A stretch of DNA of 64,000 nt. Source: Triticum aestivum (Eukaryota > Streptophyta > Magnoliopsida > Poales > Poaceae). Under the pieces are notes generated by a model. That model was not told where the DNA came from, made no database searches, and worked only from the letters and a program-made list of their open reading frames with translations. The stretch covers positions 176,300,113-176,364,112 of the forward strand of contig NC_057800.1 in assembly GCF_018294505.1 (NCBI RefSeq), in the 5' to 3' direction. The translations under genes were made by a program, and so were the position numbers. Every line of letters begins with the position of its first letter. The stretch's first letter is position 1. Positions 31,379 to 42,657 of this stretch are shown piece by piece.

Positions 31379-33127
31379 TGTTGGAAATATGCCCTAGAGG
31401 CGATAATAAAAGTGTTATTATTATATTTCTTTGTTCATGATAATAGTCTTTTATTCATGCTATAACTGTATTATCCGGAAATCGTAATACAGGTGTGAAT
31501 ACATAGACCACAATATGTCCCTAGTGAGCCTCTAGTTGACTAGCTCGCTGTGATCAACAGATAGTCATGGTTTCCTGGCTATGGACATTGGATGTCGTTG
31601 ATAACGGGATCACATCATTAGGAGAATGATGTGATGGACAAGACCCAATCCTAAGCCTAGCATAGAGATCGTGTAGTTCGTATGCTATAGCTTTTCTAAT
31701 GTCAAGTATCTTTTCCTTAGACCATGAGATTGTGCAACTCCCGGATACCGTAGGAGTGCTTTGGGTGTACCAAACGTCACAACGTAACTGGGTGGCTATA
31801 AAGGTGCATTACAGGTATCTCCGAAAGTTTCTGTTGGGTTGGCACGAATCGAGACTGGGATTTGTCACTCCGTGTAAACGGAGAGGTATCTCTGGGCCCA
31901 CTCGGTAGGACATCATCATAATGTGCACAATGTGACCAAGGGGTTGATCACGGGATGATGTGTTACGGAACGAGTAAAGAGACTTGCCGGTAACGAGATT
32001 GAACAAGGTATCGGTATACCGACGATCGAATCTCGGGCAAGTAAAATACCGCTAGACAAGGGAATTGTATACGGGATCGATTGAGTCCTTGACATCGTGG
32101 TTCATCCGATGAGATCATCGCGGAACATGTGGGAGCCAACATGGGTATCCAGATCCCGCTGTTGGTTATTGACCAGAGAACGTCTCGGTCATGTCTGCAT
32201 GGTTCCCGAACCCGTAGTGTCTACACACTTAAGGTTCGATGACGCTAGGGTTATAAAGGAAATTTGTATGTGGTTACCGAATGTTGTTCGGAGTCCCGGA
32301 TGAGATCCCGGACGTCACGAGGAGTTCCGAAATGGTCCGGAGGTAAAGATTTATATATGGAAAGTTGTTGTTCGGGTTCCGGAAAAAGTTTGGGTTTTTC
32401 GGTATTGTACCAGGAAGCTTCCAGAAGGTTCCGGAGGATTCTGGAGGGGTCCGGATGTCCGGAAATTGTTCCACCACGTCCAATATAGTAGCATGGGCTG
32501 TAAGGGGGCGCCCTAGCCTTAATGGGCCAAGGGCACCAGCCCCCCCAAGGCCCATGCGCATGGGAAGGGGAAAACCCTAAGGGGGAGGGCCTCCACTTGA
32601 CTTGGGAGGCACTCCTCCCCCCTTGGCCGCCGCCCCCAACCCTAGATGGGATCTAAGGGGGCCGGCCCCCTCTTCCCCCCACCTATAAATAGTGGAGGGG
32701 TGGGAGGGCAGCCGCACCACAAGTTTTGGCACAGCCCTCCCCCTCTCCCAAGTACTTCTCCTCTCCCCGGTGCTTGGCGAAGCCCTGCAGGATTGCCACA
32801 CTCCTCCACCACCACCACACCGTTGTGCTGCTGCTGGACGGAGTCTTCCTCAACCTCTCCCTCTCTCCTTGCTGGATCAAGGCATGGGAGACGTCACCGG
32901 GCTGTACGTGTATTGAACGCGGAGGTGCCGTCCGTTCGGCACTAGGATCTCCGGTGATTTGGATCACGACGAGTACGACTCCTTCAACCCCATTCTCTTC
33001 AATGCTTCCGCTTAGCGATCTACAAGGGTATGTAGATGCACTCTCCTTCCCCTCGTTGCTGGTTTCTCCATAGATAGATCTTGGTGACACGTAGGAAAAT
33101 TTTGAATTTCTGCTACGTTCCCCAACA
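31379..33127 (+). repeat. 3' LTR of Angela-like element 2 (1749 bp)
   Basis: Near-identical partner of 24663-26414, ending CCCCAACA and followed by the GTAAC duplication. Differences are mostly transitions scattered along its length. Confidence 0.9.
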
Positions 33128-33132
33128 GTAAC

Positions 33133-36100
33133 GCCCTCGATGCGGCTATATCTCCTACGTGTCGAAGCACGACTTAGAGGCATAACCGCATTGAAAGCAA
33201 TGTCGCAAGTAAGGTAATCTTCACAACATCCCATGTAACAAAGATAATAAAAGGGGAAGGTACATAGTTGGCTTACACTCGCCACGTCAATCAAAGTACA
33301 TAAATAGCATTACATCAACCAATCACTCATGGCCCGACTACGGTGCCAAACTAAAAGATCAACCCAACATGCGACACGGTCCCGATCGCCCCAACTGGGC
33401 ACCACTACTGATCATCAGGGAAAGACACATAGTAACGGCGTGAGTCCTCGTCGAACTCCCACTTGAGCTCAAGCGCGTCATCTGGAGCGGAATCATCAGG
33501 CCCTGCATCTGGTTTGGAAGTAATCTGTGACCCACAGGGACTCAGCAATCTCGCACCCTCGCGATCAAGACTATTTAAGCTTGTAGGAAATGCAAGGTAA
33601 AATATGTGGAGCTGCAGCAAGCGACTAGCATATATGGTGGCTAACCTATTCGCAAATGAGAGCGAGAAGAGAAGGCAATGCACGAACGAACAACTAGAGA
33701 ACAACCTGCGCAAACATTACTCCAACACCGTGTTCACTTCCCGGACTCCGCCGAGAAGAGACCATCATGGTAACTCACATAGTTGATTCATTTTAATTAA
33801 GTTAAGATTCAAGTTATCTACAACCGGACATTAACAAATTCCCATCTGCCCATAACCGCGGGCATGGCTTTCGAAAGTTCAAATCCCTGCAGGGGAGTCC
33901 CAACTTAGCCCATGACAAGCTCTCACGGTCAACGAAGGATATACCTCCTCCCGAGACATTCCGATCAGACTCGGTATCCCGGTTCTACAAGACACTTCGA
34001 CAAGTTAAAACAAATCCAGCAACACCGCACGAATGAGCCGACAAATCCCGATAGGATCTGCACATATCTCGTTCTCAGGGCACACTCGGATAAGCAGTCC
34101 GTACAACTAAAACCAGCCCTCGAGTTTCCCCGAGGTGGCGCTGCAAGGGGCTCTAGGTTGGACCAACACTTAGAGGAGCACTGGCCCGGGGGGTTTAAAT
34201 AAGATGACCCTTGGGCTCTAGAAACCCAAGGGAAAAAGAGGCTAGGTGGCAAATGGTAAAACCAAGGTTGCGCATTGCTGGAAGAGTTTTATTCAAGGCG
34301 AACTATCAAGGGGTTCCCATTATTACCCAACCGCGTAAGGAACGCAAAATCCGGGAACATAACACCGATATGACGGAAACTAGGGCGGCAAGAGTGGAAC
34401 AAAACACTAGGCAAAAGGCCGAGCCTTCACCCTTTACCTAGTATATAGATGCATTAAGATAACAAGATAATATAATGATATCCCAACAATAAAATAATGT
34501 TCCAACAAGGAACAATCTCCAATCTTCACCTGCAACTAGCAATGCTATAAGAGGGGCTGACCAAAGCGGTAACATAGCCAATCAACGGTTTGCTAGGACA
34601 TGGTGGGTTAGAGGTTTGACATGGCAATTTGGGAGGCATGATAAGCAAGTGGTAGGCATCACAGCATAGGCATAGCAAAAGAGCGAGCATCTAGCAAAGC
34701 AAAGATAGAAGTGATTTCGAGGGTATGATCATCTTGCCTGCAAAATTGTCAGTGTTGACTGGATCCTCGAAAGCAAACTCAACAGGCTCCTCGTTAGCAA
34801 ACTCGTCTCCCGGCTCTACCCAAACAAGACAAACAATCAAAAGTAACGCAATCAACCACGTGCAAAGCTCAAACAACATGATGCAAACATGGTATGCTAT
34901 GCGGGATGCGATATGTGATGCATATGCAAGATTTGACAAGGAATGATTGAACCTGGCCTCAACTTGGAAATCCAAGTGTTCCACTGGAAAGGTGAGATGA
35001 TTTCGCTTGAAAACGATATAAAGAACGCCGGAATCGGAGACACGGTTTGGAAATGACGAGCAAAACAAATATGGCACCGGTCTGCGATATACAGCAAGTA
35101 GCCATCTAAATGCAACAAGACAAACATGCTACAGCACCCAAACATGGCAACAAAATACATGGCAGGTATCCATTCATGATGCTTAACAAAAGAGGAACAC
35201 TGAGCTACGACCAAATCATACATTAACAGGTTCAAACAAGCATGGTAAAAGTGCAATTGGTAAACAGATCTCAGACTTAGTGAAATTAACACTTGTCTGG
35301 AATTTCAGATCAGGTACCACATTTTGGAGCAAGAAAACTATATGCTACACGAGCTTAACATGGCAAAGTAAATCATGTCATGGAGCTACTCAAAGAGCTT
35401 AACAAAAGTCCCTTAGTGACCTTGAGCCAAAAGGCATCAGAAAATACAATTGCAAGCATGTGAACATGGCAAAAACATAAACAGATCACAGACTTAGTGA
35501 AAACTGGAGCATGTGAATAAGATATCAAGTAGGCATGTTTACGAGCTCGATGCACTCACTACAGAGCATGTCATGACAATCTAAGCATACACCCATCAAT
35601 AATACACATTATACAAGCTAGACATGGCAAGAACAATAACATAGCATGCACGGACCAACTACAACATCCTCGGCAAAATCGCTAACAAGTAGATAATCTT
35701 CCCAAATTCACGAAATAGCAAAAGTAGAGCTCGATTGGCTCAATCTAGTGTGCTCCATAATTGCAAATAAAGACATGGATGGATAGAGCACTACAAGATT
35801 AACAAATCATCCTTACTGATCATCCTCAAAAGAGGCACGGATCACTAGGAAACAACATGAACATATGGCATATTGCTAAAAACAGATCAAGGACTTGGTG
35901 GAATTGCTAAGTCCCTGAAATCAGCATTAACGAATGCTTCACTTTGCAAGCTTGTTCTAGTCACCACACACATCACAAAAATACATGGATGGCACATCTG
36001 GAAAGATGACAAAGCATATAACAAAACATATGTAGAGCTCAGGGGCATATCATGCACACAATAATCATGGCAAAAATGACAAATAGCTAATTGGAGCGGC

Positions 36101-37302
36101 AGATCTGGCAATTATCTCAAATAGCACTCTTCCAACAGCATTTCGGGCATCAAGATGAACTCAAATGAAAATGATGCAATGAGATGAAATGATGTGCTCT
36201 CTGAGGCGAACATTTCGATATGCTATATGCCTAAAACGGATATACGGATGCAAAGTTACGGCATGATGAACATAGCAAAATAATTAGGGTTACGGGAGGA
36301 AAGTCAACCGTCTCGACTTAGATCCAGATCCAGCCGGGATCACTGTTCATGCGCAGAAAACGAGGACGCCGGAGCTTCGCCGGAGAAGAAGGAGACCGGC
36401 CGGAGGGGGTCGAGGAGGAGGAGACCGGAGCGGGGTGGTGCCGGACGCGTTTGGAGGCGGGGCGGCGGCGCTCGCCGGCGCGGGACGGCGGCCGGTGAGG
36501 GAGGCAGGCTGCGGGGCGGAGCTGGCCGGTGGCGGCGCACGGCCGAGCGAGGCGCGGGGCTCGGCGGCGGCGTCTTTGGGCCGGGGGGCGGCGATGGGCT
36601 CTCTGGGCCCGGCGGATCCAGCGAAGTGGGCACCCGGGTGGACGAATGGGAGACCGCCATGTGGCGGCGGGACGAAACGGACGTGTTCGCCGGCGAGGTT
36701 TTGTCCGGCGCGCGAGGAGAGGGAGGGACTAGGGTTTGCCCGAGATTTCGAATGGGGGGGTCTTTATATAGGCATCGAGGGAGCTAGGAGAGTCCAAATG
36801 AGGTGCGGTTTTCGGCCACGCGATCGTGATCGAACGCTCTAGATGATGGAGAGGGTTTTGGTGGGTTTTGGGCCAAAATGGAGGGGTGTTGGGCTGCAAC
36901 ACACACGAGGCCTTCTCGGTCCCTCGGTTAACCGTTGGAGCATCAAACGAAGTCCAAATGGTACGAAACTTGACAGGCGGTCTACCGGTAGTAAACCAAG
37001 GCCGCTTGGCAAGTCTCGGTCCAATCCATAAATGTTTAACCCCCACATACGAAAGAAAGGTAGAAATGACCACCGGAGGAGAACGGAGCGCCGGAATGCA
37101 AAACGGACAACGGGGAAAAAGCTCGGATGCATGAGACGAACACCTATGCAAACGCAATGCACATGATGACATGATATGAGATGCATGACACGACAACAAC
37201 ACACGGAGACAAAAACCTGAACCCGAGAAAATAAAATAACTTAACTCCGGAAACGGCAAGAGTTGGAGTACATATTGGGTAAATTACATCCGGGGTGTTA
37301 CA
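33133..37302 (-). repeat. 3' LTR of the chromovirus (with TGTAAC at 24657-24662)
   Basis: With the six bases left of Angela 2, the LTR is 4176 bp. On the minus strand it begins TGTAACACCCCGGATG and ends GGGCGTTACA. It has a TATATAAA box (minus strand, 36770-36763) and a GC-rich leader (36340-36720). Apparent frames, for example 33405-33713, are also in the other LTR simply because the LTRs are copies. The bases just inside (37303-37316) are the polypurine-tract position, AGTGGTGGAGTGT on the minus strand. Confidence 0.88.
36763..36770 (-). promoter_or_regulatory. TATA box of chromovirus LTR
   Basis: TATATAAA on the minus strand, followed by CGAAATCTCGGGCAAACCCT. The 5' LTR has the same box at 46712-46719, where it would drive the genomic RNA. 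Confidence 0.65.
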
Positions 37303-37338
37303 ACACTCCACCACTACGAAAGGATCTCGTCCCGAGAT

Positions 37339-37670
37339 CTAGGACTGGAAGAACACCGGGTACTCAGAATGGAGGTGATCCTCGCGTTCACAGGTGGCTT
37401 CACGGTCGGAATGGTGTGACCACTTGACTTTGAGGAATTTGATTGACTTATTGCGAGTCTTGCTTTTAGTCTCTTCAAGAATAGCAACGGGGTGCTCATG
37501 ATAAGAGAGATCTTCTTGGAGCTCAATGTCTTCGAAGTTGATGGTGCGTTTAGGAGTCCTGAAGCACTTGCGGAGCTGAGAGACATGGAACACGTCATGC
37601 ACATTTGCAAAGTTTGAAGGAAGCTCGAGTTGATAGGCGAGATCGCCTCTCTTGCTGACATCTTGAAAGG
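37339..37670 (-). pseudogene. Chromovirus integrase C-terminal and chromodomain-like end, frameshifted
   Basis: After a frameshift near 37670 the correct reading moves to another frame and passes HDVFHVSQLRKCFRTPKRT, then the chromodomain-like block HPVAILEETKSKTRNKSIKF and LKVKWSHHSDREATCERE, and stops at 37339. In chromodomains of this lineage an aromatic residue is usual where Cys stands in ATCERE. The domain is thought to steer integration toward particular chromatin. Confidence 0.75.
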
Positions 37671-39482
37671 TCCCACGTATCTAGGGGCAAGCTTCCCTTT
37701 GTTACCGAAGCGACGAGTACCTTTCATTGGAGAGACGTGGAGGTAAACATGATCTCCGATCTCGAAAGCCAAATCATGGTGCTTACTATCATAGTAGCTC
37801 TTCTGGTGTGATTGCGCTGCTTTGAGGTTATCACGAATGACTTTACACATCTCCTCTGCCTCTATGATTAAGTCATTTCCCAGAAGTTGACGTTCACCGG
37901 TTTCAGACCAGTTGAGAGGGGTACGACACTTCCTGCCATACAGAATTTTGAATGGGGCCTTGCCCGAACTTGCTTGAAAACTGTTGTTGTAGGAGAATTC
38001 AGCATATGGAAGACAATCTTCCCACTTCATGCCGAAGGAGATCACACAAGCCCTGAGCATATCTTCAAGAATCTGATTGACACGCTCGACTTGACCGCTA
38101 GTTTGAGGGTGGAAAGCAGTGCTGAAGCGGATGTTGCTGCCCATGGCCTTCTGAAAAGACTCCCAAAACTTGGAGGTAAAGATGCTGCCACGGTCTGAAG
38201 AGATCACCTGTGGAATACCATGCAGCGAGACAATCCGAGAGGTATACAGCTCCGCCAGTTCAGCTGCAGTGATAGACTCTTTGATAGGCAGAAAGTGAGC
38301 CACTTTAGTGAGTTTGTCGATGACAACGAATATAGCATCATTGCCACGCTTGGACTTTGGAAACCCAGTCACGAATTCCATCTCAATGTGGTCAAACTTC
38401 CATTCTGGAATGGCAAGAGGTTGGGGGAGACCAGCTGGCCTTTGGTGTTCTGCCTTCACTCTTCTGCAGACATCACACTCATTCACGAACTGAGCAATCT
38501 CGCGCTTCATTCGAGTCCACCAATAAGCCTGTTTGAGGTCCCGATACTTCTTCGTGCTCCCAGGGTGGATGGAGAGGAGAGAATTGTGAGCCTCATTCAT
38601 GATCACTTTACGAAGGTCACCTTTGGGAACGACAATACGATCCTCGAAGAAGAGAGTATCCTTGCCATCAAGGCGGTAGCACTTGTACTTGGGATGACTC
38701 TTGGCAATCCCAATCTTCACCTTCTTCACCATAGCATCACGAAGTTGAGCCTCGCGAATCTGGTCTTCCAAGGTAGGAGAGACTTGAAGGTTGGCGAGGA
38801 AACCTTGAGGAACAACTTGCAGATTGAGTTTGCGGAAAGCTTCACAAAGCTCGGGTTGGTAAGGCATGAGAATTAGACTGTTGCAATAAGCCTTCCTACT
38901 CAATGCGTCAGCAATCACATTAGCCTTTCCTGGAGTATACTCGATACTCGGATTATACTCTTGAATCATTTCGACCCATCGAGTCTGCCTGAGGTTGAGA
39001 TTAGGCTGAGTGAAGATGTACTTGAGACTCTTGTGGTCAGTGAAGATGTCCAATTTTCTTCCCAATAAGAGATGTCTCCAAGTCAAAAGAGCATGCACAA
39101 CTGCCGCCAACTCGAGGTCATGAGTGTGGTAGTTCTTCTCGTTGGGCTTCAACTGGCGAGAGGTATAAGCCACAACTTTCTTCTCTTGCATCAACACTGC
39201 ACCAAGACCTTGAAGAGAGGCATCGCAGAAGACCTCGAATGGTTTGGATTCATCAGGAGGAGTCAGAACTGGAGCAGTGACCAATTTCTCTTTTAAAGTG
39301 TTGAAAGCGATGTCACATTCCGGAGACCAAACGTACTTGACGTGCTTCTGGAGAAGGTTTGAAAGGGGCTTCGCAATCTTAGAAAAGTTCTCCACGAACC
39401 TTCGACAGTAGCTTGCGAGACCGAGGAAGCTACGGAGTTGCTTCACATTCTGAGGTGGTTGCCAATTCAGAATTGCAGTCAC
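37671..39482 (-). pseudogene. Chromovirus RNase H and integrase core
   Basis: A long open stretch. RNase H shows FCDASLQG, DLELAAVV, IFTDHKSL and VIADALSRK (catalytic Asp/Glu/Asp/Asp). The integrase zinc finger HNSLLSIH...CDVC lies near 38585-38465. The DDE core has Glu instead of the first Asp (EMEFVTGFP, codon 38378-38376), while SSDRGSIFTS (Asp, about 38195) and GQVERVNQ (Glu, about 38087) keep the other two with 35 residues between. The GPY-type region GKLAPRYVGPF precedes the frameshift. RNase H removes template RNA; integrase inserts cDNA. Confidence 0.88.
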
Positions 39483-39485
39483 CTT

Positions 39486-40499
39486 CTAAGGATTAACCGC
39501 AATGCCCTTGGCGGAGATGATATGCCCAAGATAAAGAACCTCATCGAGCCAAAACTCGCACTTTGAGAACATGGCGTAGAACTGATGTTCCCTGAGCTTA
39601 TCGAGCACCAAACGCAAGTGCTTGGCATGATCTTCCTTGTTCTTTGAAAAGACTAGAATGTCCTCGAGATAGACCAAAACAAAGTCATTTGTGTAGGCGT
39701 TGAAGATGAAGTTCATCATGCGAGAGAAAGTCGGAGGAGCGTTGACGAGGCCAAAAGACATGACAGTGTATTCATATGAACCATAGCTTGTCCTGAAAGC
39801 CGTCTTGGGAATATATTGCTCATGGATTCGAATCTGATGATAACCCATACGAAGATCAAGCTTGGAGAATACTTGGGCACCTTTGAGTTGTTCGAACAGC
39901 TCGTTGATGTTGGGAAGTGGGAACTTGTTCTTGATAGTCTTCTTGTTCAATGGACGGTAGTCAACACAAAGTCGGTCCGTTCCATCCTTATTCTTCACAA
40001 AAAGAACTCCACAACCCCACGGAGAAGAACTAGGTCGGATGAGACCCATTCTCTCTTGAATATCGAGTTGCTTCTTCAGCTCCTTCAACTCTTCAGGTCC
40101 GAGCTTGGAAGGACGTTTGCACACAGGTTCCGTGCCAGGCTCAAGATCGATGACGAATTCAACTGGCCGGTGCGGAGGCATTCCTGGAAGCTCTTCTAGA
40201 AAGACGTCTTGATATTCACAAACGACTGGGATTTGCGAGATGGCATCCAGTTCACCCTTCTCATTGAGAGAAAACAGACAGATTGTATCATCACGAGTGG
40301 CAAAGACAATAACATCCTCAGACGAATGAGTCAATTGAATCTGCCTGGCAGCACAATCAAGCTGAGCCTTGTGCTTAGAAAGCCAATCCATTCCGAGAAT
40401 AAGATCAATATCCGAGTCACCAAGAACATTTGGGGAGTACAAGAACTTATAGTCACCCAAAGTGATTGTAACATCCGGAACGCATACTTGAGATGTCAT
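39486..40499 (-). pseudogene. Chromovirus reverse transcriptase
   Basis: Between in-frame stops at 40502-40500 (TAA) and 39488-39486 (TAG). RT motifs are present: [50 protein letters not shown] and the active-site box. The box reads [10 protein letters not shown], with Glu (codon GAG, 39665-39663) where the second aspartate-pair partner YxDD is expected. That substitution should cripple polymerisation. The start of this piece still contains the end of the protease ([11 protein letters not shown]). Confidence 0.88.
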
Positions 40500-41729
40500 T
40501 TAACGGGCCGGAGAGACAATAGCCAACGGTTTTGTCAACACTTGAGTAAGAAAATCATGCTTAGATGCAAAAGGTCTCAAGATGAAACAATGCGATGCAC
40601 CACTGTCAAAAAGAACTCTTGCAGGAATATCGTTAACAGGAAGGTTACCCATGATGACATCTGACGAGTCCTTTGCCTGAGCTGCATTCACCATGTTGAC
40701 CTTGGCGTACTTGGGGTTATGCTTGACCACAGCTGTACTTGCTGATCTCACAGGAGGAGGAGGAGGGAGGCGCCTCTGGTTGAAGCATTTGTTGGCATAG
40801 TGAACCTTCTGTTGGCACTTGTTGCACGTGACCTCTGAAAGCGGACGGTGGTACAGAGCACTCGATCTTGGAGCTTGAGACGAAGTCTTGTTCTGAAAGC
40901 CAGGGTTGGGTGGGTGGGAAGATCCACTGCCACCTTTGCTCTTCTGATACGGCTGACGGAACGAAGGAGGAGGAAGCCAATACTTCTGCTACTTTGCCAC
41001 TTGATTAGAGGAAGAAGGAGTAGCATCTCTGACTCACTTCTTGGAGGCATCACACTTCAGTTGAGCAGCCTCTTGCTTCAATGCCATGTTGTAGAACTCA
41101 TCGTACCTCAAGGGCTCAAAGAGAACAAGAGCTAGATGGATTTCTTCTCTGAGACCACCCCTAAACTGGTATATCATGCTCTTCTCGTCAGGGACGTCCT
41201 GCTTAGCAAAACGGGCGAGCTTCTGAAACAACTTGTTGTAGTCATAGACAGACAAAGAGCCTTGCTTCAGGTTGCGGAATTCCTCACGCTTGCTTTCAAC
41301 CATGCTCTGGGGGATATGATGAGCTTTGAAGTCTTGATGAAATTCATCCCAGGTAATCACACGGCCTCCTCTGGAATCCTTGTACTGCTGGAACCATTCT
41401 GCAGCTTGGTCATTGAGTTGGAAGGAAGCGAACTTGACAAAGTCCTCAGGCCTGACGTTACTGCACTCGAAATGCTTGCACAAGTCCACGAGCCAATCGT
41501 CAGCATCAGTTGCCTCAACACAATTGCTGAAAGTCTTTGGCCCGTTAGCAAGGAACTGGTTGAGTGTAGCAAAGTGATTCTAATTGTAGCCTTGGTTGCG
41601 CTCTTGAAGAATTTGCATGATCAACTGCGTGTTTGCATTGGTTGTGGCCATCACAGCTTTCCATGCCTCCGGAGGAGGAGGAGGTGGTGGCGGATCAGGA
41701 TTCGGAGTCGTGCACGTTGGAGGAGCCAT
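40500..41729 (-). pseudogene. Chromovirus GAG, zinc knuckle and protease
   Basis: The likely start is Met at 41729-41727 (MAPPTCTTPNPDPPPPPPPP). The retrotransposon GAG domain includes ADDWLVDLCKHFECSNVRPE and AAEWFQQYKDSRGG (about 41510-41370). Stops interrupt the same frame at 41582-41580 (TAG), 41036-41034 (TGA) and 40991-40989 (TAG). A CCHC knuckle CNKCQQKVHYANKC lies near 40830-40790, and the protease active site VLFDSGASHCFI near 40620-40585. GAG forms the particle; protease cleaves the polyprotein. Each nonsense codon fits a single-base change from a sense codon; most fit C-to-T. Confidence 0.85.
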
Positions 41730-42640
41730 CTTGAAGAGGTTGACACCCATTAGGACATTGATAGACAAAATTGAAGCTGAATCCAACGGAATGAAATTGC
41801 AACATATCGTCTTCACATCCGAACAAAATGAACGAATGCATTCCACTTGAAATGGTCACATATCCATAAATTGAGAAGCCACTTAGAATTTAGGTAGAGG
41901 AATAAATCAAAAAGGTACGGAACAAGAACAAATACTCGGTAAGAAATCCCAATCTCAAACCAAATATTCGTGGAAGAAGAACTAGAGCTACAAGAATTCC
42001 CACCTATGAAACTCCCGAACCTTTCCGGTTATGCAATCAGGTGTTGGGGATACAGGGGAAGCATAATATCTCACCCAAATCTAGCAAAACCTACATCCAG
42101 CTGTATCCATCCTTCAACACATAACCGAGAAAAACTTCGGAAACCATCTACCTCAACCTTCGAAAAGCATCCGTTATACAAGTAATGGCAATACTCCCGA
42201 ACTCCCGCCCCAGTACTGGGTGGCATCGAGGTTATCTCACCAACAACTGCATAAAAGAGATTTTTGAAGTCGGCGTACTAAACTCAGGTATTCCAGAACT
42301 GCAACGATAAAATTGTGACGACAACACCTCGGAGCTCAACTCCTCGGGACACTGCCACAACCCCTAAACGACAGGAGGCTCCAAGAACAATCTTCTCGTC
42401 ACAAAACCATTGGAACAATTCCAAGATACCCGCGTGATCCTAATTTTTTTTAGTGAAATTTGATAAGAGAGTAGACAAAACTCTACGTCAGGAAGCCTCA
42501 CCAGAGCGATGAAGGGACTGGGGAGTAAAAAGAATTCCTAAACTATCCGATATATAGTTCCTAAATGACTCAAAACATTTATCTAGACTCAACTCGGCCG
42601 CTAATAACGATCAAGCAATGGGGATCCTAAGGTCGGGGAA
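41730..42640 (-). other. Chromovirus 5' leader
   Basis: Non-coding leader between primer site and gag. A block at about 41990-42130 (CAATCAGGTGTTGGGGATAC inside it) recurs in the LARD-like element at 55310-55440, showing shared ancestry of the two leaders. Confidence 0.7.
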
Positions 42641-42654
42641 GGCTCTGATTACCA
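42641..42654 (-). other. Primer binding site of the chromovirus (initiator-Met type, one extra base)
   Basis: The minus strand reads TGGTAATCAGAGCC three bases after the LTR. The initiator-tRNA-Met complement is TGGTATCAGAGCC, so one A is inserted. The LARD-like element has the exact form. Confidence 0.75.
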
Positions 42655-42657
42655 ACT

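Larger units (their letters stand above)
24663..33127 (+). mobile_element. Angela/BARE-like copia retrotransposon 2, plus strand, decayed coding
   Basis: Both LTRs are complete (24663-26414 and 31379-33127) and flanked by GTAAC at 24658-24662 and 33128-33132. It sits in the chromovirus LTR end. The LTRs differ at about thirty positions by eye over 1.75 kb. The 4.96-kb interior keeps the Angela gene order, but every domain is broken by multiple stops, frameshifts and small deletions. Confidence 0.9.

Noticed and set aside
33405..33713. 102-codon frame conserved at 42936-43244
   Set aside because: Conserved only because the two LTRs of one insertion are copies; no domain and no selection signal can be claimed.
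36340..36660. 106-codon Pro-rich frame (MAVSHSSTRVPTS...) just after the LTR TATA box
   Set aside because: The ATG is lost in the other chromovirus LTR (GTG there) and the frame is absent from the outer LTR.
38220..38876. 218-codon plus-strand frame
   Set aside because: Antisense shadow of the chromovirus integrase.
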